This document shows, one piece after another, positions 8,056 to 16,066 of a DNA stretch of 24,418 bases (position 1 is its first letter; every line of letters begins with the position of its first letter). The DNA lies in assembly GCA_018715765.1 (NCBI GenBank), contig DVKY01000093.1:1-24418 (forward strand), given 5' to 3'. Under the pieces are notes generated by a model. It searched no databases. It had not been told where the DNA came from and worked only from the letters and a program-made list of their open reading frames with translations. Made by a program: the position numbers and the translations under genes. Origin of the DNA: Fimivicinus intestinavium. Its GTDB lineage: Bacteria > Bacillota > Clostridia > Oscillospirales > Acutalibacteraceae.

Positions 8056-8481
8056 ATGTTAAAGGGGATTCCAAGCATTTTACCCCCGGAGCTGTTGAAA
8101 ATTTTGATGGAGATGGGCCATGGGGACGAGCTCGTCCTAGGGGACGGGAATTTCCCCGCTGCGAGCAATGCGCAGCGCCTTGTGCGCTGCGACGGGCACG
8201 GCGTACCGGAGCTGCTGGACGCAATCCTGACGCTCATGCCGCTGGATACCTATGTGGAAGCCCCCGTCGCCCTGATGGAGACGACGCAGGGCGACCCCCG
8301 CCCGGTAATCTGGGAGAAATACCGCGCCATTCTGGATGCACACCAGAGCAATGTGCAAACAGAAAAGATGGAGCGGTTCGCCTTCTATGAGCGCGCAAGA
8401 AAGGCCTACGCCATTGTTGCGACGGGTGAAACCGCCCTCTATGCCAATCTCATTCTCAAAAAAGGCGTCGTCACAGAATAA
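8056..8481 (+). CDS. fucU: L-fucose mutarotase (RbsD/FucU family)
   Basis: Interconverts alpha- and beta-L-fucose, supplying the anomer used by the isomerase. The 141-residue protein aligns along its whole length with E. coli FucU from memory: MLKGIPSILPPELLKILMEMGHGDE at the start (catalytic-type His22), Asp30 in LGDGNFPA, and RFAFYERARKAYAIVATGE near the end. E. coli has a His where this protein has Asn32. A GGAAGG ribosome binding site precedes the ATG. The 159-nt gap after fucA is unusually long for the operon. It contains a GCGGA-acac-TCCGC hairpin and an AT-rich stretch but no convincing promoter. It is followed 11 nt later by the kinase gene. Confidence 0.93.
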   Translation: MLKGIPSILPPELLKILMEMGHGDELVLGDGNFPAASNAQRLVRCDGHGVPELLDAILTLMPLDTYVEAPVALMETTQGDPRPVIWEKYRAILDAHQSNVQTEKMERFAFYERARKAYAIVATGETALYANLILKKGVVTE

Positions 8482-8492
8482 GGGGGGATTGT

Positions 8493-9965
8493 ATGCAGCA
8501 CAAAACACGCGCGCTGGCCTTTGATTTCGGCGCATCGAGCGGGCGCGCCATCCTAGGCGCGTTTGACGGCGAGCGCATCCAAATGGAGGAGGTGCACCGG
8601 TTCTCCAACGATCCTGTTGCAATGCGCGGGACGCTGTATTGGGATTTACCGCGCCAGTTTTATGAGATCAAGCAGGGCCTGCTCCAGGCAAAGCAGCGCG
8701 GCGGCTTTGACACCGTGGCCATCGACACCTGGGGCGTGGATTTTGGCCTGCTGGATGCGGATGGCTGCCTGATGGAAAACCCCGTCCACTACCGCGACCA
8801 GCGCACGAGAGGGCTGGTTGAGGAGAGCTTTCAAAAAATCCCACAGGAGGAGTTCTACCGGCTGACGGGGATTCAGTTCATGGAGCTCAACACCGTTTTT
8901 CAGCTTATGGCGCTGAAAAAGCAGCGCCCCTCCCTGCTCGATCGGGCGCAGACACTGCTGTTTATGCCGGATCTTTTTAATTACCTGCTGACAGGCGAAA
9001 AGAAAACAGAGCTCACCATCGCCTCCACCTCGCAGCTGATGGATGCGAAAACAACCGGCTGGTCAAAGGAGGTGCTCGCCCGTCTCGGGCTGCCGGAGCG
9101 GCTGTTTACCCCCATCCTCCTGCCCGGTGCCGCCGTCGGCACGCTGGAGGAATCCATCTGTGAGGAGCTGGGGCTGCCCCCCGCACAGGTTGTGGCGGCC
9201 GCTTCGCATGATACACAGAGCGCCGTTGCCGCTATCCCCACGCAGGAGAAGGATTTCCTCTTCATCAGCTGCGGCACGTGGTCGCTATTCGGCACGGAGC
9301 TGGAGCGGCCGCTCATCAACAAAACCTCCGCCGCCTTGAATATTACCAATGAACGCGGCGTGGAGGGCACGGCCACATTCCTGAAAAACATTATAGGCCT
9401 GTGGCTCATTCAGGAGAGCCGCCGCCAGTGGCGGCGCGAGGGCGCAGAGTACAGCTTTGCCGAGCTGGAGCGGCTGGCGCTGGAAGCCCCGCCCTTCCGG
9501 AGCTTTATCGATCCGGATGCGCCGGAGTTTGTGCCCCAGGGCGATATTCCCCGCCGCGTGCAGGCGTTTTGTGAAAAAACGGGGCAGTGCGTCCCGCAGA
9601 CGGTGGGCGAAATCATGCGATGCATCTATGAGAGCCTTGCGCTGAAATACCGGTTGACCGCCGAGAAAATCCGCAGCTGCACCGGCCGGGAATACCGGGA
9701 GCTGCATGTGGTAGGCGGCGGCACAAAGGATCGCCTGCTCTGCCAGATGACGGCGGACGCTTGCGGCATGCCTGTGCTCGCAGGGCCGGTGGAGGCAACG
9801 GTGCTGGGAAACCTCGCCGTACAGCTGATCGCCTGCGGCGCAATCAAAAATATCCGTCAGGCGCGGCAGATCATTGCGCAGAGTGAAACGCCCGCGCGTT
9901 ATGAGCCAAAGGATACGGAGCGTTGGGATAGCGCTTATCAGCAATTCATGCAATATATAATATAA
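8493..9965 (+). CDS. FGGY-family sugar kinase, RhaB-type, probable L-fuculokinase
   Basis: ATP-dependent deoxyketose 1-kinase. The 490-residue protein shows FGGY features in order: FDFGASSGRAILG, IDTWGVDFGLLD, AASHDTQSAVAAIP with candidate catalytic base Asp240, the phosphate-2 loop FISCGTWSLFGTE, and the adenosine motif HVVGGGTKDRLLCQMTADA. The sequence resembles rhamnulokinase (RhaB) more than E. coli FucK. Its position between fucU and fucI, with no rhamnose isomerase in the window, argues that it phosphorylates L-fuculose. L-rhamnulose and L-fuculose are closely related, so dual activity is possible. It starts 11 nt after fucU with AAGGGGGG upstream of the ATG. Confidence 0.9.
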   Translation: MQHKTRALAFDFGASSGRAILGAFDGERIQMEEVHRFSNDPVAMRGTLYWDLPRQFYEIKQGLLQAKQRGGFDTVAIDTWGVDFGLLDADGCLMENPVHYRDQRTRGLVEESFQKIPQEEFYRLTGIQFMELNTVFQLMALKKQRPSLLDRAQTLLFMPDLFNYLLTGEKKTELTIASTSQLMDAKTTGWSKEVLARLGLPERLFTPILLPGAAVGTLEESICEELGLPPAQVVAAASHDTQSAVAAIPTQEKDFLFISCGTWSLFGTELERPLINKTSAALNITNERGVEGTATFLKNIIGLWLIQESRRQWRREGAEYSFAELERLALEAPPFRSFIDPDAPEFVPQGDIPRRVQAFCEKTGQCVPQTVGEIMRCIYESLALKYRLTAEKIRSCTGREYRELHVVGGGTKDRLLCQMTADACGMPVLAGPVEATVLGNLAVQLIACGAIKNIRQARQIIAQSETPARYEPKDTERWDSAYQQFMQYII

Positions 9966-9994
9966 TTGATCAATTTGAAAGGGAGATGCTGAAC

Positions 9995-11755
9995 ATGGCA
10001 AAGGCAAAAATCGGAATCCGGCCAATTATTGACGGCCGCTGGGGCGGCGTGCGCGAGGGCCTGGAGGGGAAAACCATGGCGATGGCGCAGGCCTCCAAAA
10101 AGCTGATTGAAGAGAATGTGTTTTACACCGACGGCACGCCGGTTGAATGCGTGATCTCCCCCTGCACAATTGGCGGCGGCGCGGAGGCGGCAAAGTGCGC
10201 GGAATTCTTCGCAACGCAGAATGTGTGCGCTACGCTCTCCGTCACCCCCTGCTGGTGCTACGGCAGCGAGACGATGGATCTTGACCCGCTGACCATCAAG
10301 GCCGTTTGGGGCTTTAACGGCACGGAGCGCCCCGGCGCGGTGTATCTCGCTGCGGCGATGGCAGCCCATGCGCAGCGCGGCCTGCCCGCTTTTTCGATCT
10401 ATGGGCACGATGTGCAGGATGTAGATGACAACACCATCCCCGCAGATGTGGCGGAAAAAATCCTCCGCTTTGCACGCTGTGCGGCGGCGGTGGGCCAGAT
10501 GCGCAACAAGGCCTATGTGGGAATCGGCGCGGTGGCGATGGGCATCGCCGGCTCCAACTGCGACGCGCAATTTTTGCAGGAGTACCTCGGCATCCGTGCG
10601 GAGTGGGTGGATATGTCTGAGGTACAGCGCCGCTATCAGCTGGATATCTATGATAAGGAAGAATTTGAAAAGGCCTATGCCTGGACGCGCGCGCACTGCA
10701 GGGAGGGCTTTGATAAAAACGCAAACCCCCACGACCGGGAGCGCAAGGAATACGAGTGGGATTTCGTTGTGAAGATGACGCTCATCTGCCGCGACATCCT
10801 CTTTGGCAATGAAAAGCTCAACGATATCGGCCGCCATGAGGAGGCGCTTGGGCGCAATGCGATCCTCGGCGGCTTCCAGGGTCAGCGGATGTGGACGGAT
10901 TTCATGCCCAACGGCGATTTTACCGAGGCGATGCTCAACTCCAGCTTTGACTGGAACGGCAAAAAGGAGCCCATCACCTTTGCAACGGAGAACGACGGGT
11001 TAAACGGCCTTGCGATGCTTTTCGGCAAGCTGCTGACCGGCACGGCCAGTGTGTTTGCGGATGTGCGTACCTATTGGAGCCCGGAGGCCGTGCGGCGCGT
11101 GACCGGCAAAACGCCGGAGGGCCCGGCGGCGGGCGGCTTTATCCACCTGATCAATTCCGGCGCGGCAGCGCTTGACGCAACCGGCGTCTGCCAGGATGCA
11201 TCGGGCAAAAAACTCATCAAAAAGTGGTGGGATGTGACGGATGCGGACATTGAGGCCATGACTGCGGCGACCGACTGGTGCCCGGCCGACCTGGGCTATT
11301 TCCGCGGCGGCGGCTTTTCCTCCCACTTTAAAACGCAGGCGGAAATGCCGGTGACCATGATCCGCGTGAATCTGATCAAGGGCATCGGCCCGGTGCTTCA
11401 GCTCGCGGAGGGCTACACCGTCACCCTGCCGGACGAGATCCATGACATTCTGGATAAACGCACGGATCCCACCTGGCCGACCACCTGGTTTGTGCCCCGC
11501 CTGACCGGCAAGGGCGCGTTTAAGGATGTGTATTCCGTGATGGCAAACTGGGGCGCCAACCACGGCTCCCTGACCTATGGGCACATCGGTAAGGATTTGA
11601 TTACCCTCGCCAGCATGCTGCGTATTCCGGTTGCGCTGCACAATGTGGCGGATGACGACCTCTACCGCCCGCACGCCTGGGCAGCCTTTGGCACGAAGGA
11701 TCTGGAGGGCGCGGATTACAGGGCCTGCGCAGCCTATGGGCCGCTTTACCGCTGA
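9995..11755 (+). CDS. fucI: L-fucose isomerase
   Basis: Mn-dependent isomerase converting L-fucose to L-fuculose, a homohexamer in E. coli. The 586-residue length is close to E. coli FucI (591). Recognised family blocks are IGIRPIIDGRWGGVREGLE, VTPCWCYGSETMD, AVWGFNGTERPGAVYLAA, FSIYGHDVQD, FQGQRMWTDFMPNGDF, LNSSFDWNG and ATENDGLNGLAMLFG. An ATG at 9986 abuts the GAAAGGGAG ribosome binding site with no spacing, so ATG 9995, 9 nt after it, is the start. It begins 29 nt after the kinase gene. The last gene of the fuc operon, it is followed by a strong hairpin. FucI also accepts D-arabinose in other species. Confidence 0.96.
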   Translation: MAKAKIGIRPIIDGRWGGVREGLEGKTMAMAQASKKLIEENVFYTDGTPVECVISPCTIGGGAEAAKCAEFFATQNVCATLSVTPCWCYGSETMDLDPLTIKAVWGFNGTERPGAVYLAAAMAAHAQRGLPAFSIYGHDVQDVDDNTIPADVAEKILRFARCAAAVGQMRNKAYVGIGAVAMGIAGSNCDAQFLQEYLGIRAEWVDMSEVQRRYQLDIYDKEEFEKAYAWTRAHCREGFDKNANPHDRERKEYEWDFVVKMTLICRDILFGNEKLNDIGRHEEALGRNAILGGFQGQRMWTDFMPNGDFTEAMLNSSFDWNGKKEPITFATENDGLNGLAMLFGKLLTGTASVFADVRTYWSPEAVRRVTGKTPEGPAAGGFIHLINSGAAALDATGVCQDASGKKLIKKWWDVTDADIEAMTAATDWCPADLGYFRGGGFSSHFKTQAEMPVTMIRVNLIKGIGPVLQLAEGYTVTLPDEIHDILDKRTDPTWPTTWFVPRLTGKGAFKDVYSVMANWGANHGSLTYGHIGKDLITLASMLRIPVALHNVADDDLYRPHAWAAFGTKDLEGADYRACAAYGPLYR

Positions 11756-11770
11756 CCGCCCCAGCACGCC

Positions 11771-11835
11771 CGTTTTAAAATGATTGATGCCGCCGCAGAA
11801 TGACAAGCTCCATTCTGCGGCGGCATTTTAAAACG
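11771..11835 (+). terminator. Long two-tier hairpin terminator after fucI
   Basis: A perfect 15-bp GC-rich stem (11788-11802 with 11811-11825, loop of 8) is followed by TTTT. Outside it, CGTTTTAAAA (11771-11780) pairs perfectly with TTTTAAAACG (11826-11835), leaving a 7-nt bulge on the left side. The outer A/T tier makes the structure potentially active in both directions. Confidence 0.82.
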
Positions 11836-11910
11836 GCGGCAATTTTTGCCCGGAAAAAGCCGGAAGATCTCCGCTGTGTTTATGCGATACTGGGACTGGA
11901 GGTGAAACAG

Positions 11911-12792
11911 ATGGAGATGCTTGAGCATTGGAATGCTGCCATTGCATATATTGAGCGGAATCTGTGCACAGAGTGCGACCCCGGCAGGGCAGCGGCAGGC
12001 ATTGCGTGTGTGACAGAGGATAGCTTTCTGCGGTTTTTCAGCTATATGACCGGTATGACGCTGAGCCAATATATACGGCGGCGCCGCCTGACCCTTGCGG
12101 CGCAGGAGCTGAGGGAGAGCACGCTTCGCGTAATTGACATAGCGGTCAAATACGGCTACGACAGCGCAGATGCCTTTTCCAGAGCGTTTGCAAAGCAGCA
12201 TGGGGTCACGCCCGCAGCTTATCGCAAAAACGGCGGCTGGCTGAAAGTATATCCCCCCGTTTCGTTCCACATTACGGTGAAAGGGGCAGTGGAAATGGAT
12301 TGCAGAATGATGGAGAGCCCTGGAATAGAGGTCTTTGGAGTGTCAAAGCGGTTTGACGGGCAGGGTTATCCAACGAGGGAAGCGCTCCGCCACATCATGT
12401 GGGACCGAGATTGTGAGAATGTGCCAGGGCAAATTTGCGAGGGCGAATGGAATCAACCCGGGAACACGGCCTATGACGGCGTATGGTACGGCATATGGCG
12501 GGATGGAAACTACATGATTGCCCGCGAAAAACAGGAGACGCAAAACAGACGGCTGGAAAGCCAGCGCTTACCGGCAGGTACCTATGCGGCGTTTCGGACA
12601 AAGCGCGGCGGGCTTGCGTGGGAGGAATTCCCCAAGCTGTTTGCATTGGCGTTTGATTCCTGGCTGCCCTCCTCGGGCTACCGGCAAAAAGGAGATTTGG
12701 CCATAGAGGTGCTGCACCTGTGGACGGATCGCAGCCTGCGCCAGGCGAACAGGTATTATGAGCTTTGGGTGCCGGTTGAAAAACTTCCGTGA
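11911..12792 (+). CDS. AraC-family regulator with GyrI-like effector-binding domain
   Basis: Transcription regulator of 293 residues. The N-terminal third is the double helix-turn-helix: ITEDSFLRFFSYMTGM-type recognition helix region, YIRRRRLTLAAQELR, then VIDIAVKYGYDSADAFSRAFAKQHGVTPAAYRK. The rest is a GyrI-like small-molecule-binding domain with the block GIEVFGVSKRF, a central Trp-rich stretch (YDGVWYGIWRDGNYM) and the C-terminal YYELWVPVE. ATG 11911 is chosen because GGAGGTGA sits just upstream. The ATG-like codon at 11800 lies inside the fucI terminator. DNA-binding domain first and effector domain second is the Rob/SoxS-GyrI layout. It could control the upstream fuc operon or an unlinked locus. 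The inducer is unknown. Confidence 0.9.
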   Translation: MEMLEHWNAAIAYIERNLCTECDPGRAAAGIACVTEDSFLRFFSYMTGMTLSQYIRRRRLTLAAQELRESTLRVIDIAVKYGYDSADAFSRAFAKQHGVTPAAYRKNGGWLKVYPPVSFHITVKGAVEMDCRMMESPGIEVFGVSKRFDGQGYPTREALRHIMWDRDCENVPGQICEGEWNQPGNTAYDGVWYGIWRDGNYMIAREKQETQNRRLESQRLPAGTYAAFRTKRGGLAWEEFPKLFALAFDSWLPSSGYRQKGDLAIEVLHLWTDRSLRQANRYYELWVPVEKLP

Positions 12793-12890
12793 AGAAATGC
12801 CTTGCCGCCAGAAGGAGAAAGGCACTTGTCACCGTAGGATAGAACGCTCCATTCTGCAGTGTTTTTATATGGTGAAAGCAGAGCCAAAAT

Positions 12891-12947
12891 AATTTGCAAA
12901 GTATACTTGACAAAAAATGCAAAGCAAGCTATACTAAATTTGCAAAG
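12891..12947. repeat. Repeated AATTTGCAAAG operator-like sites around the Xre promoter
   Basis: AATTTGCAAAG occurs at 12891-12901 and again at 12937-12947, and a partial copy AATGCAAAG occurs at 12916-12924. They bracket and fill a near-consensus promoter. Each full copy contains the palindrome TTTGCAAA. The spacing suggests operators for the regulator encoded immediately downstream (autoregulation). Confidence 0.6.
12907..12935 (+). promoter_or_regulatory. Sigma-A promoter of the Xre-regulator operon
   Basis: TTGACA (12907-12912) and TATACT (12930-12935) are separated by 17 bp. Transcription should begin about 40 nt before the AAAAGGAGG ribosome binding site of the next gene. Confidence 0.88.
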
Positions 12948-12977
12948 CTAACTTTACATTAAAAGGAGGCAGAGGGT

Positions 12978-13175
12978 TTGGAAAATCATATCGCCGCACT
13001 CCGTAAGGAACGCAGGCTCTCTCAGGAGGAGCTTGCGCAGGCGGTCGGCGTATCGCGGCAGACGATCACCTCCCTGGAGGTGGGGAAGTATACCGCCTCC
13101 CTCCCGCTGGCGTTTCGGCTGGCACGCTATTTTGGATGTGCGATTGAGGATTTATTTATTTTTGAGGAGGAATGA
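12978..13175 (+). CDS. Small Xre/Cro-type helix-turn-helix regulator
   Basis: DNA-binding protein of 65 residues that is essentially one HTH_3 domain: IAALRKERRLSQEELAQAVGVSRQTITSLEVGKYTASLPLAFRLARYFGC. It then ends with the acidic tail IEDLFIFEEE typical of the short YgzD/YozG-like group. The start codon is TTG at 12978, supported by AAAAGGAGG 8 nt upstream. Its stop is 4 nt before the ATG of a membrane-protein gene, whose ribosome binding site lies within this gene's last codons. This is a common pairing in Firmicutes, where such regulators control their own operon. The repeats in its promoter fit autoregulation. Confidence 0.9.
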   Translation: MENHIAALRKERRLSQEELAQAVGVSRQTITSLEVGKYTASLPLAFRLARYFGCAIEDLFIFEEE

Positions 13176-13179
13176 AGCT

Positions 13180-13650
13180 ATGGAAAGAATCAACACGAAC
13201 CATCTGAAGAAATATAGAAAAACAATGATCTTCAGGGGAATCCTCCTATGGATTCCGTCGATTCTCTCCGCTGTGAGCATGCTGCTCTTCCGGTTCGCAT
13301 GGAGCCCATTTTTCCAGCGCCCCTTGAGTGATTTCGGCAGCGGGTTTCAGGCGGGCATGGTGCTGTCGCTGTTAGTGCTCAGCCTGGTCTCTTTCATCAG
13401 CACAATTCGCACCTGCCGCAACCCGGAAAAGCTCAAAAAGGCTTATGTGGAGGAGATGGATGAGCGCACGCAGCTGATCAGCCGAAAAGCGTTTTCCGCC
13501 GTCGGCTGGGCGTTTTTCCTGGTGCTTCCGCCTGCGCTTCTGACAGCGATGTTTTTCAGCAGCACCGTTGGCCTGACGCTTTTGGCCGTTTTGCTCTTTT
13601 TCCTCGCTGTTTTGCTGGTTTCGCTTGTCTATCACAGGCGCAGGCTATGA
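13180..13650 (+). CDS. Small multi-pass membrane protein, DUF2178-like
   Basis: Function unknown. The 156-residue protein has a short basic N terminus (NHLKKYRKTMIFR) and about four hydrophobic segments (roughly 19-40, 58-77, 103-125 and 128-150). Between the second and third lies the cytoplasmic-type loop PEKLKKAYVEEMDERTQLISRKA. A DERxxxI..KA block between two hairpins of membrane helices is typical of membrane proteins co-transcribed with small Xre regulators (DUF2178/DUF3796-like), as I recall the families. GAGGAGG lies 9 nt before the ATG. An in-frame start further upstream would overlap the whole regulator gene and is not credible. Confidence 0.82.
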   Translation: MERINTNHLKKYRKTMIFRGILLWIPSILSAVSMLLFRFAWSPFFQRPLSDFGSGFQAGMVLSLLVLSLVSFISTIRTCRNPEKLKKAYVEEMDERTQLISRKAFSAVGWAFFLVLPPALLTAMFFSSTVGLTLLAVLLFFLAVLLVSLVYHRRRL

Positions 13651-13672
13651 TCAAAATGGCAGGAGAAAAGGC

Positions 13673-13701
13673 TTGACGGCGGGAACAAAGTTTTCTATAC
13701 T
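13673..13701 (+). promoter_or_regulatory. Promoter of the NatAB-type ABC transporter genes
   Basis: TTGACG (13673-13678) and TATACT (13696-13701) are separated by 17 bp, about 60 nt before the ATPase start. The transporter therefore probably has its own promoter rather than relying only on read-through from the regulator operon. Confidence 0.8.
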
Positions 13702-13763
13702 GAACCCATTGAAAAATAATTCTATTAAGGCGGTTCCAAGCTGCCTGTGAAAGGAGTGATTCC

Positions 13764-14675
13764 ATGCGGCTGACAGCCGAAAACATTACAAAAAGCTTTG
13801 GAGAAAAGCAGGTGCTCAAGGGCATCAATCTGAACGTCGAGAGCGGGCGCGCCCTTGGCCTGCTCGGGCGCAACGGCGCAGGGAAAACGACGATGATCCG
13901 CATTATCATGCAGGTTTTCCACGCCGACAGCGGCCGGGTGCTGCTCGATGGTAAGCCCCTGGATACCAACCGGGTCAGAATCGGCTACCTGCCGGAGGAA
14001 CGCGGTCTATACCCCAAAAAGGTGATTTTGGAGCAGCTGCTTTATTTTGCGGCGCTGCAGGGCGTACCGGCCCGCCAGGCAAAAAAGGAGGCGCTGCGTT
14101 TGCTCGACCGGCTCGGCATGGGCGAATATGCAAACAAAAAGCTGGATACGCTCTCCAAGGGCAACCAGCAGAAGATCCAGCTGGTTGCAACACTCATCTG
14201 CGATCCGCAGATTGTCATTCTCGACGAGCCTTTTTCCGGCCTCGACCCTGTGAACGCAATGCTTTTGGAGGAGCTGGTGAAAGAATGCATCAGGCAGGGG
14301 AAGATTGTATTCTTTTCCAGCCATCAGATGAATTATGTGGAGGAATTCTGCAACGAGATTGCAATCCTCAATCAGGGGAAGATCGTTCTCTCCGGCAATA
14401 TCCGTGAGATCAAGCGCGGTTATGAACGAAACCAGCTGGTGATCTCTACCCAGCAGCTGGAGAACGTGCAGCGGTGGGCAGAGCAGCTGCCGGCGGAGCT
14501 GGTGGAGAGCGCAGAGCTGAAGGAGGGCGAGCTGAGGGTGACCCTTGCAAACGCCAGCCGGAAGGATGCCTTTTTGACCGCGTTGACGGGCCAGGGTTTT
14601 GATATCGACGGCTTCCGTGTTTATGAGCCCTCCCTCAACGATATCTTTGTCAGCTACACGGGGGGAGCGGTATGA
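13764..14675 (+). CDS. ABC transporter ATP-binding protein, NatA/YhaQ-like
   Basis: Cytoplasmic ATPase subunit of a probable exporter, 303 residues. Walker A GRNGAGKTT is at 35-43 (Lys41), the Q-loop region is GYLPEERGLYPKKV, the ABC signature LSKGNQQK starts near 130, Walker B ends at Asp154 with catalytic Glu155 (VILDEPFSGLDP), and the switch His is in FFSSHQMNYVEEFC. After the ATPase domain there is the C-terminal extension usual in this group (SYTGGAV at the end). AAAGGAG precedes the ATG. The stop codon overlaps the start of the permease gene (ATGA), indicating translational coupling. B. subtilis NatAB exports sodium, but close relatives handle antibiotics or peptides, so the substrate is open. 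Confidence 0.92.
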   Translation: MRLTAENITKSFGEKQVLKGINLNVESGRALGLLGRNGAGKTTMIRIIMQVFHADSGRVLLDGKPLDTNRVRIGYLPEERGLYPKKVILEQLLYFAALQGVPARQAKKEALRLLDRLGMGEYANKKLDTLSKGNQQKIQLVATLICDPQIVILDEPFSGLDPVNAMLLEELVKECIRQGKIVFFSSHQMNYVEEFCNEIAILNQGKIVLSGNIREIKRGYERNQLVISTQQLENVQRWAEQLPAELVESAELKEGELRVTLANASRKDAFLTALTGQGFDIDGFRVYEPSLNDIFVSYTGGAV

Positions 14676-15922
14676 AACAGTTTTTTACGGTATTCCGGTT
14701 TGAATTCAAAAACTATGCCAAAAACAAGGTTTTTATCGCCATCACGCTTCTGGCGATTCTTCTGCTGGCCGGCGTGCTGTTTTTCCCGCGTTTGAAGGAG
14801 GCCTTTGGCGCAGACGCGCAGGCAGAGCAGCCCGGCCAGGAGCGCGAGCTGGTAGCGCTGGCGGACGCTTCGGGCGCAGACGCGCAGGCGAGCCTCGCCT
14901 TCTTCTCCTCCGCCCTCCCGCAGTACGACTGGGAGCTGGCGGATGCGGATGTGGATACGCTGAAAGCGAAGGTTGAGGCAGGCTCCTACCGCTTTGCCCT
15001 GCTTTTACAATCCCCGCTGAACTATCAGTATATCGTAAGTAACCTCAGCATGACGGATACCGTCTCCCTCACGCTTGACGAGCTGATCGTCTCGAAATAC
15101 CGGGCGGATACGATGCAGCAGCTCGGCCTCACGGCGCAGCAATCGCAGCAGCTGCTTTCCGCAAAGGCCGAGGGTGAGACGATCACCACCGGCAAAGATC
15201 AGATGAAGAGTTATTTTTATACCTTCATCCTCATGTTCGCCCTGTATATGACCATCCTGATGTATGGCCAGTTTGTAGCGTCGAGCGTGGTGACCGAAAA
15301 AAGCTCTAAGGCCATGGAGCTGCTGATCACTTCTGCGAAGCCGAGCAGCCTGATGTTCGGCAAGGTGGTCGGCACAGGGCTTGCGGGGCTTGTGCAGCTC
15401 GTGCTGATTGTGGGCTCCGCCTTCCTGTTCTTTAACCTGAACCGCAGCTATTGGGACAGCGGCTCGGTGATTACCTCCTTGTTTGATATGCCGCTTGAGC
15501 TGGTGCTCTATACGCTCCTGTTCTTTGTAACAGGGTATTTCCTCTATGCGTTCCTCTTTGGCGCGCTTGCGTCGCTTGCCAGCCGGATGGAGGATGTCAA
15601 CACCCTGGTTATGCCGGTGATGCTTGTCTTTGTCGCCTCCTTCATGGCCACGCTCTTCTCCATGGTCAGCGGGAATGTCGACAGCACGCTGATGAAGGCG
15701 CTCTCCTTTGTGCCGTTCACCTCGCCGATGGCCATGTTTGCCCGCATTGCGATGAGCGAGGTGGCCGTCGTTCAGATTATCCTTTCCATTGTGATCCTGA
15801 TCGCCTCGATCATTGGCGTCGGCTTCCTCGCGGCGGGGATTTACCGCGTGGGTGTGCTGATGTATGGCAAGCCGCCGAAGTTAAAGGAGCTTGCGCGGAT
15901 TTTGCGCGGCGCAAAAGGATAA
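14672..15922 (+). CDS. ABC transporter permease, NatB/YhaP-like (ABC2 family)
   Basis: Membrane subunit of 416 residues. One hydrophobic helix near the N terminus (FIAITLLAILLLAGVLFF) is followed by an extracytoplasmic domain of about 140 residues with alternating acidic and Gln-rich stretches (QLGLTAQQSQQLLSAKAEGE). Five or six membrane segments follow, starting at YFYTFILMFALYMTILMYG. The block VTEKSSKAMELLITSAKPSSLMFGKVVG is the family hallmark of ABC2-type exporters such as NatB. The ATG overlaps the ATPase stop by 4 nt. The two form one export complex. A terminator lies 80 nt after the stop. Confidence 0.92.
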   Translation: MKQFFTVFRFEFKNYAKNKVFIAITLLAILLLAGVLFFPRLKEAFGADAQAEQPGQERELVALADASGADAQASLAFFSSALPQYDWELADADVDTLKAKVEAGSYRFALLLQSPLNYQYIVSNLSMTDTVSLTLDELIVSKYRADTMQQLGLTAQQSQQLLSAKAEGETITTGKDQMKSYFYTFILMFALYMTILMYGQFVASSVVTEKSSKAMELLITSAKPSSLMFGKVVGTGLAGLVQLVLIVGSAFLFFNLNRSYWDSGSVITSLFDMPLELVLYTLLFFVTGYFLYAFLFGALASLASRMEDVNTLVMPVMLVFVASFMATLFSMVSGNVDSTLMKALSFVPFTSPMAMFARIAMSEVAVVQIILSIVILIASIIGVGFLAAGIYRVGVLMYGKPPKLKELARILRGAKG

Positions 15923-16001
15923 AAAGCAACCTGCCTTCCTTGGCGCAAGGCTTTTGCGGCGAACGCTCCCTTTTGCCAGTCGGCTGTATTGAAAGATTTA
16001 T

Positions 16002-16045
16002 ATCCCGGCAAAGCAGAGCGGCTTTTTGCTTTGCCGGGATTTTTA
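16002..16045 (+). terminator. Rho-independent terminator after the ABC transporter
   Basis: ATCCCGGCAAAGCA (16002-16015) pairs perfectly with TGCTTTGCCGGGAT (16027-16040), a 14-bp stem with an 11-nt loop. A T-run (16040-16044) follows. It ends the NatAB-like operon. The surrounding gene-free stretch 15923-16239 otherwise holds a short direct repeat and the pyruvate kinase promoter region. Confidence 0.88.
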
Positions 16046-16066
16046 TGCACAAAGGCCGTCCCCCCG

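Noticed and set aside
13033..13179. N-terminal extension of the small membrane protein overlapping the Xre gene
   Set aside because: The extension would be out-of-frame reading of the regulator gene; a GAGGAGG site at the right distance supports ATG 13180.
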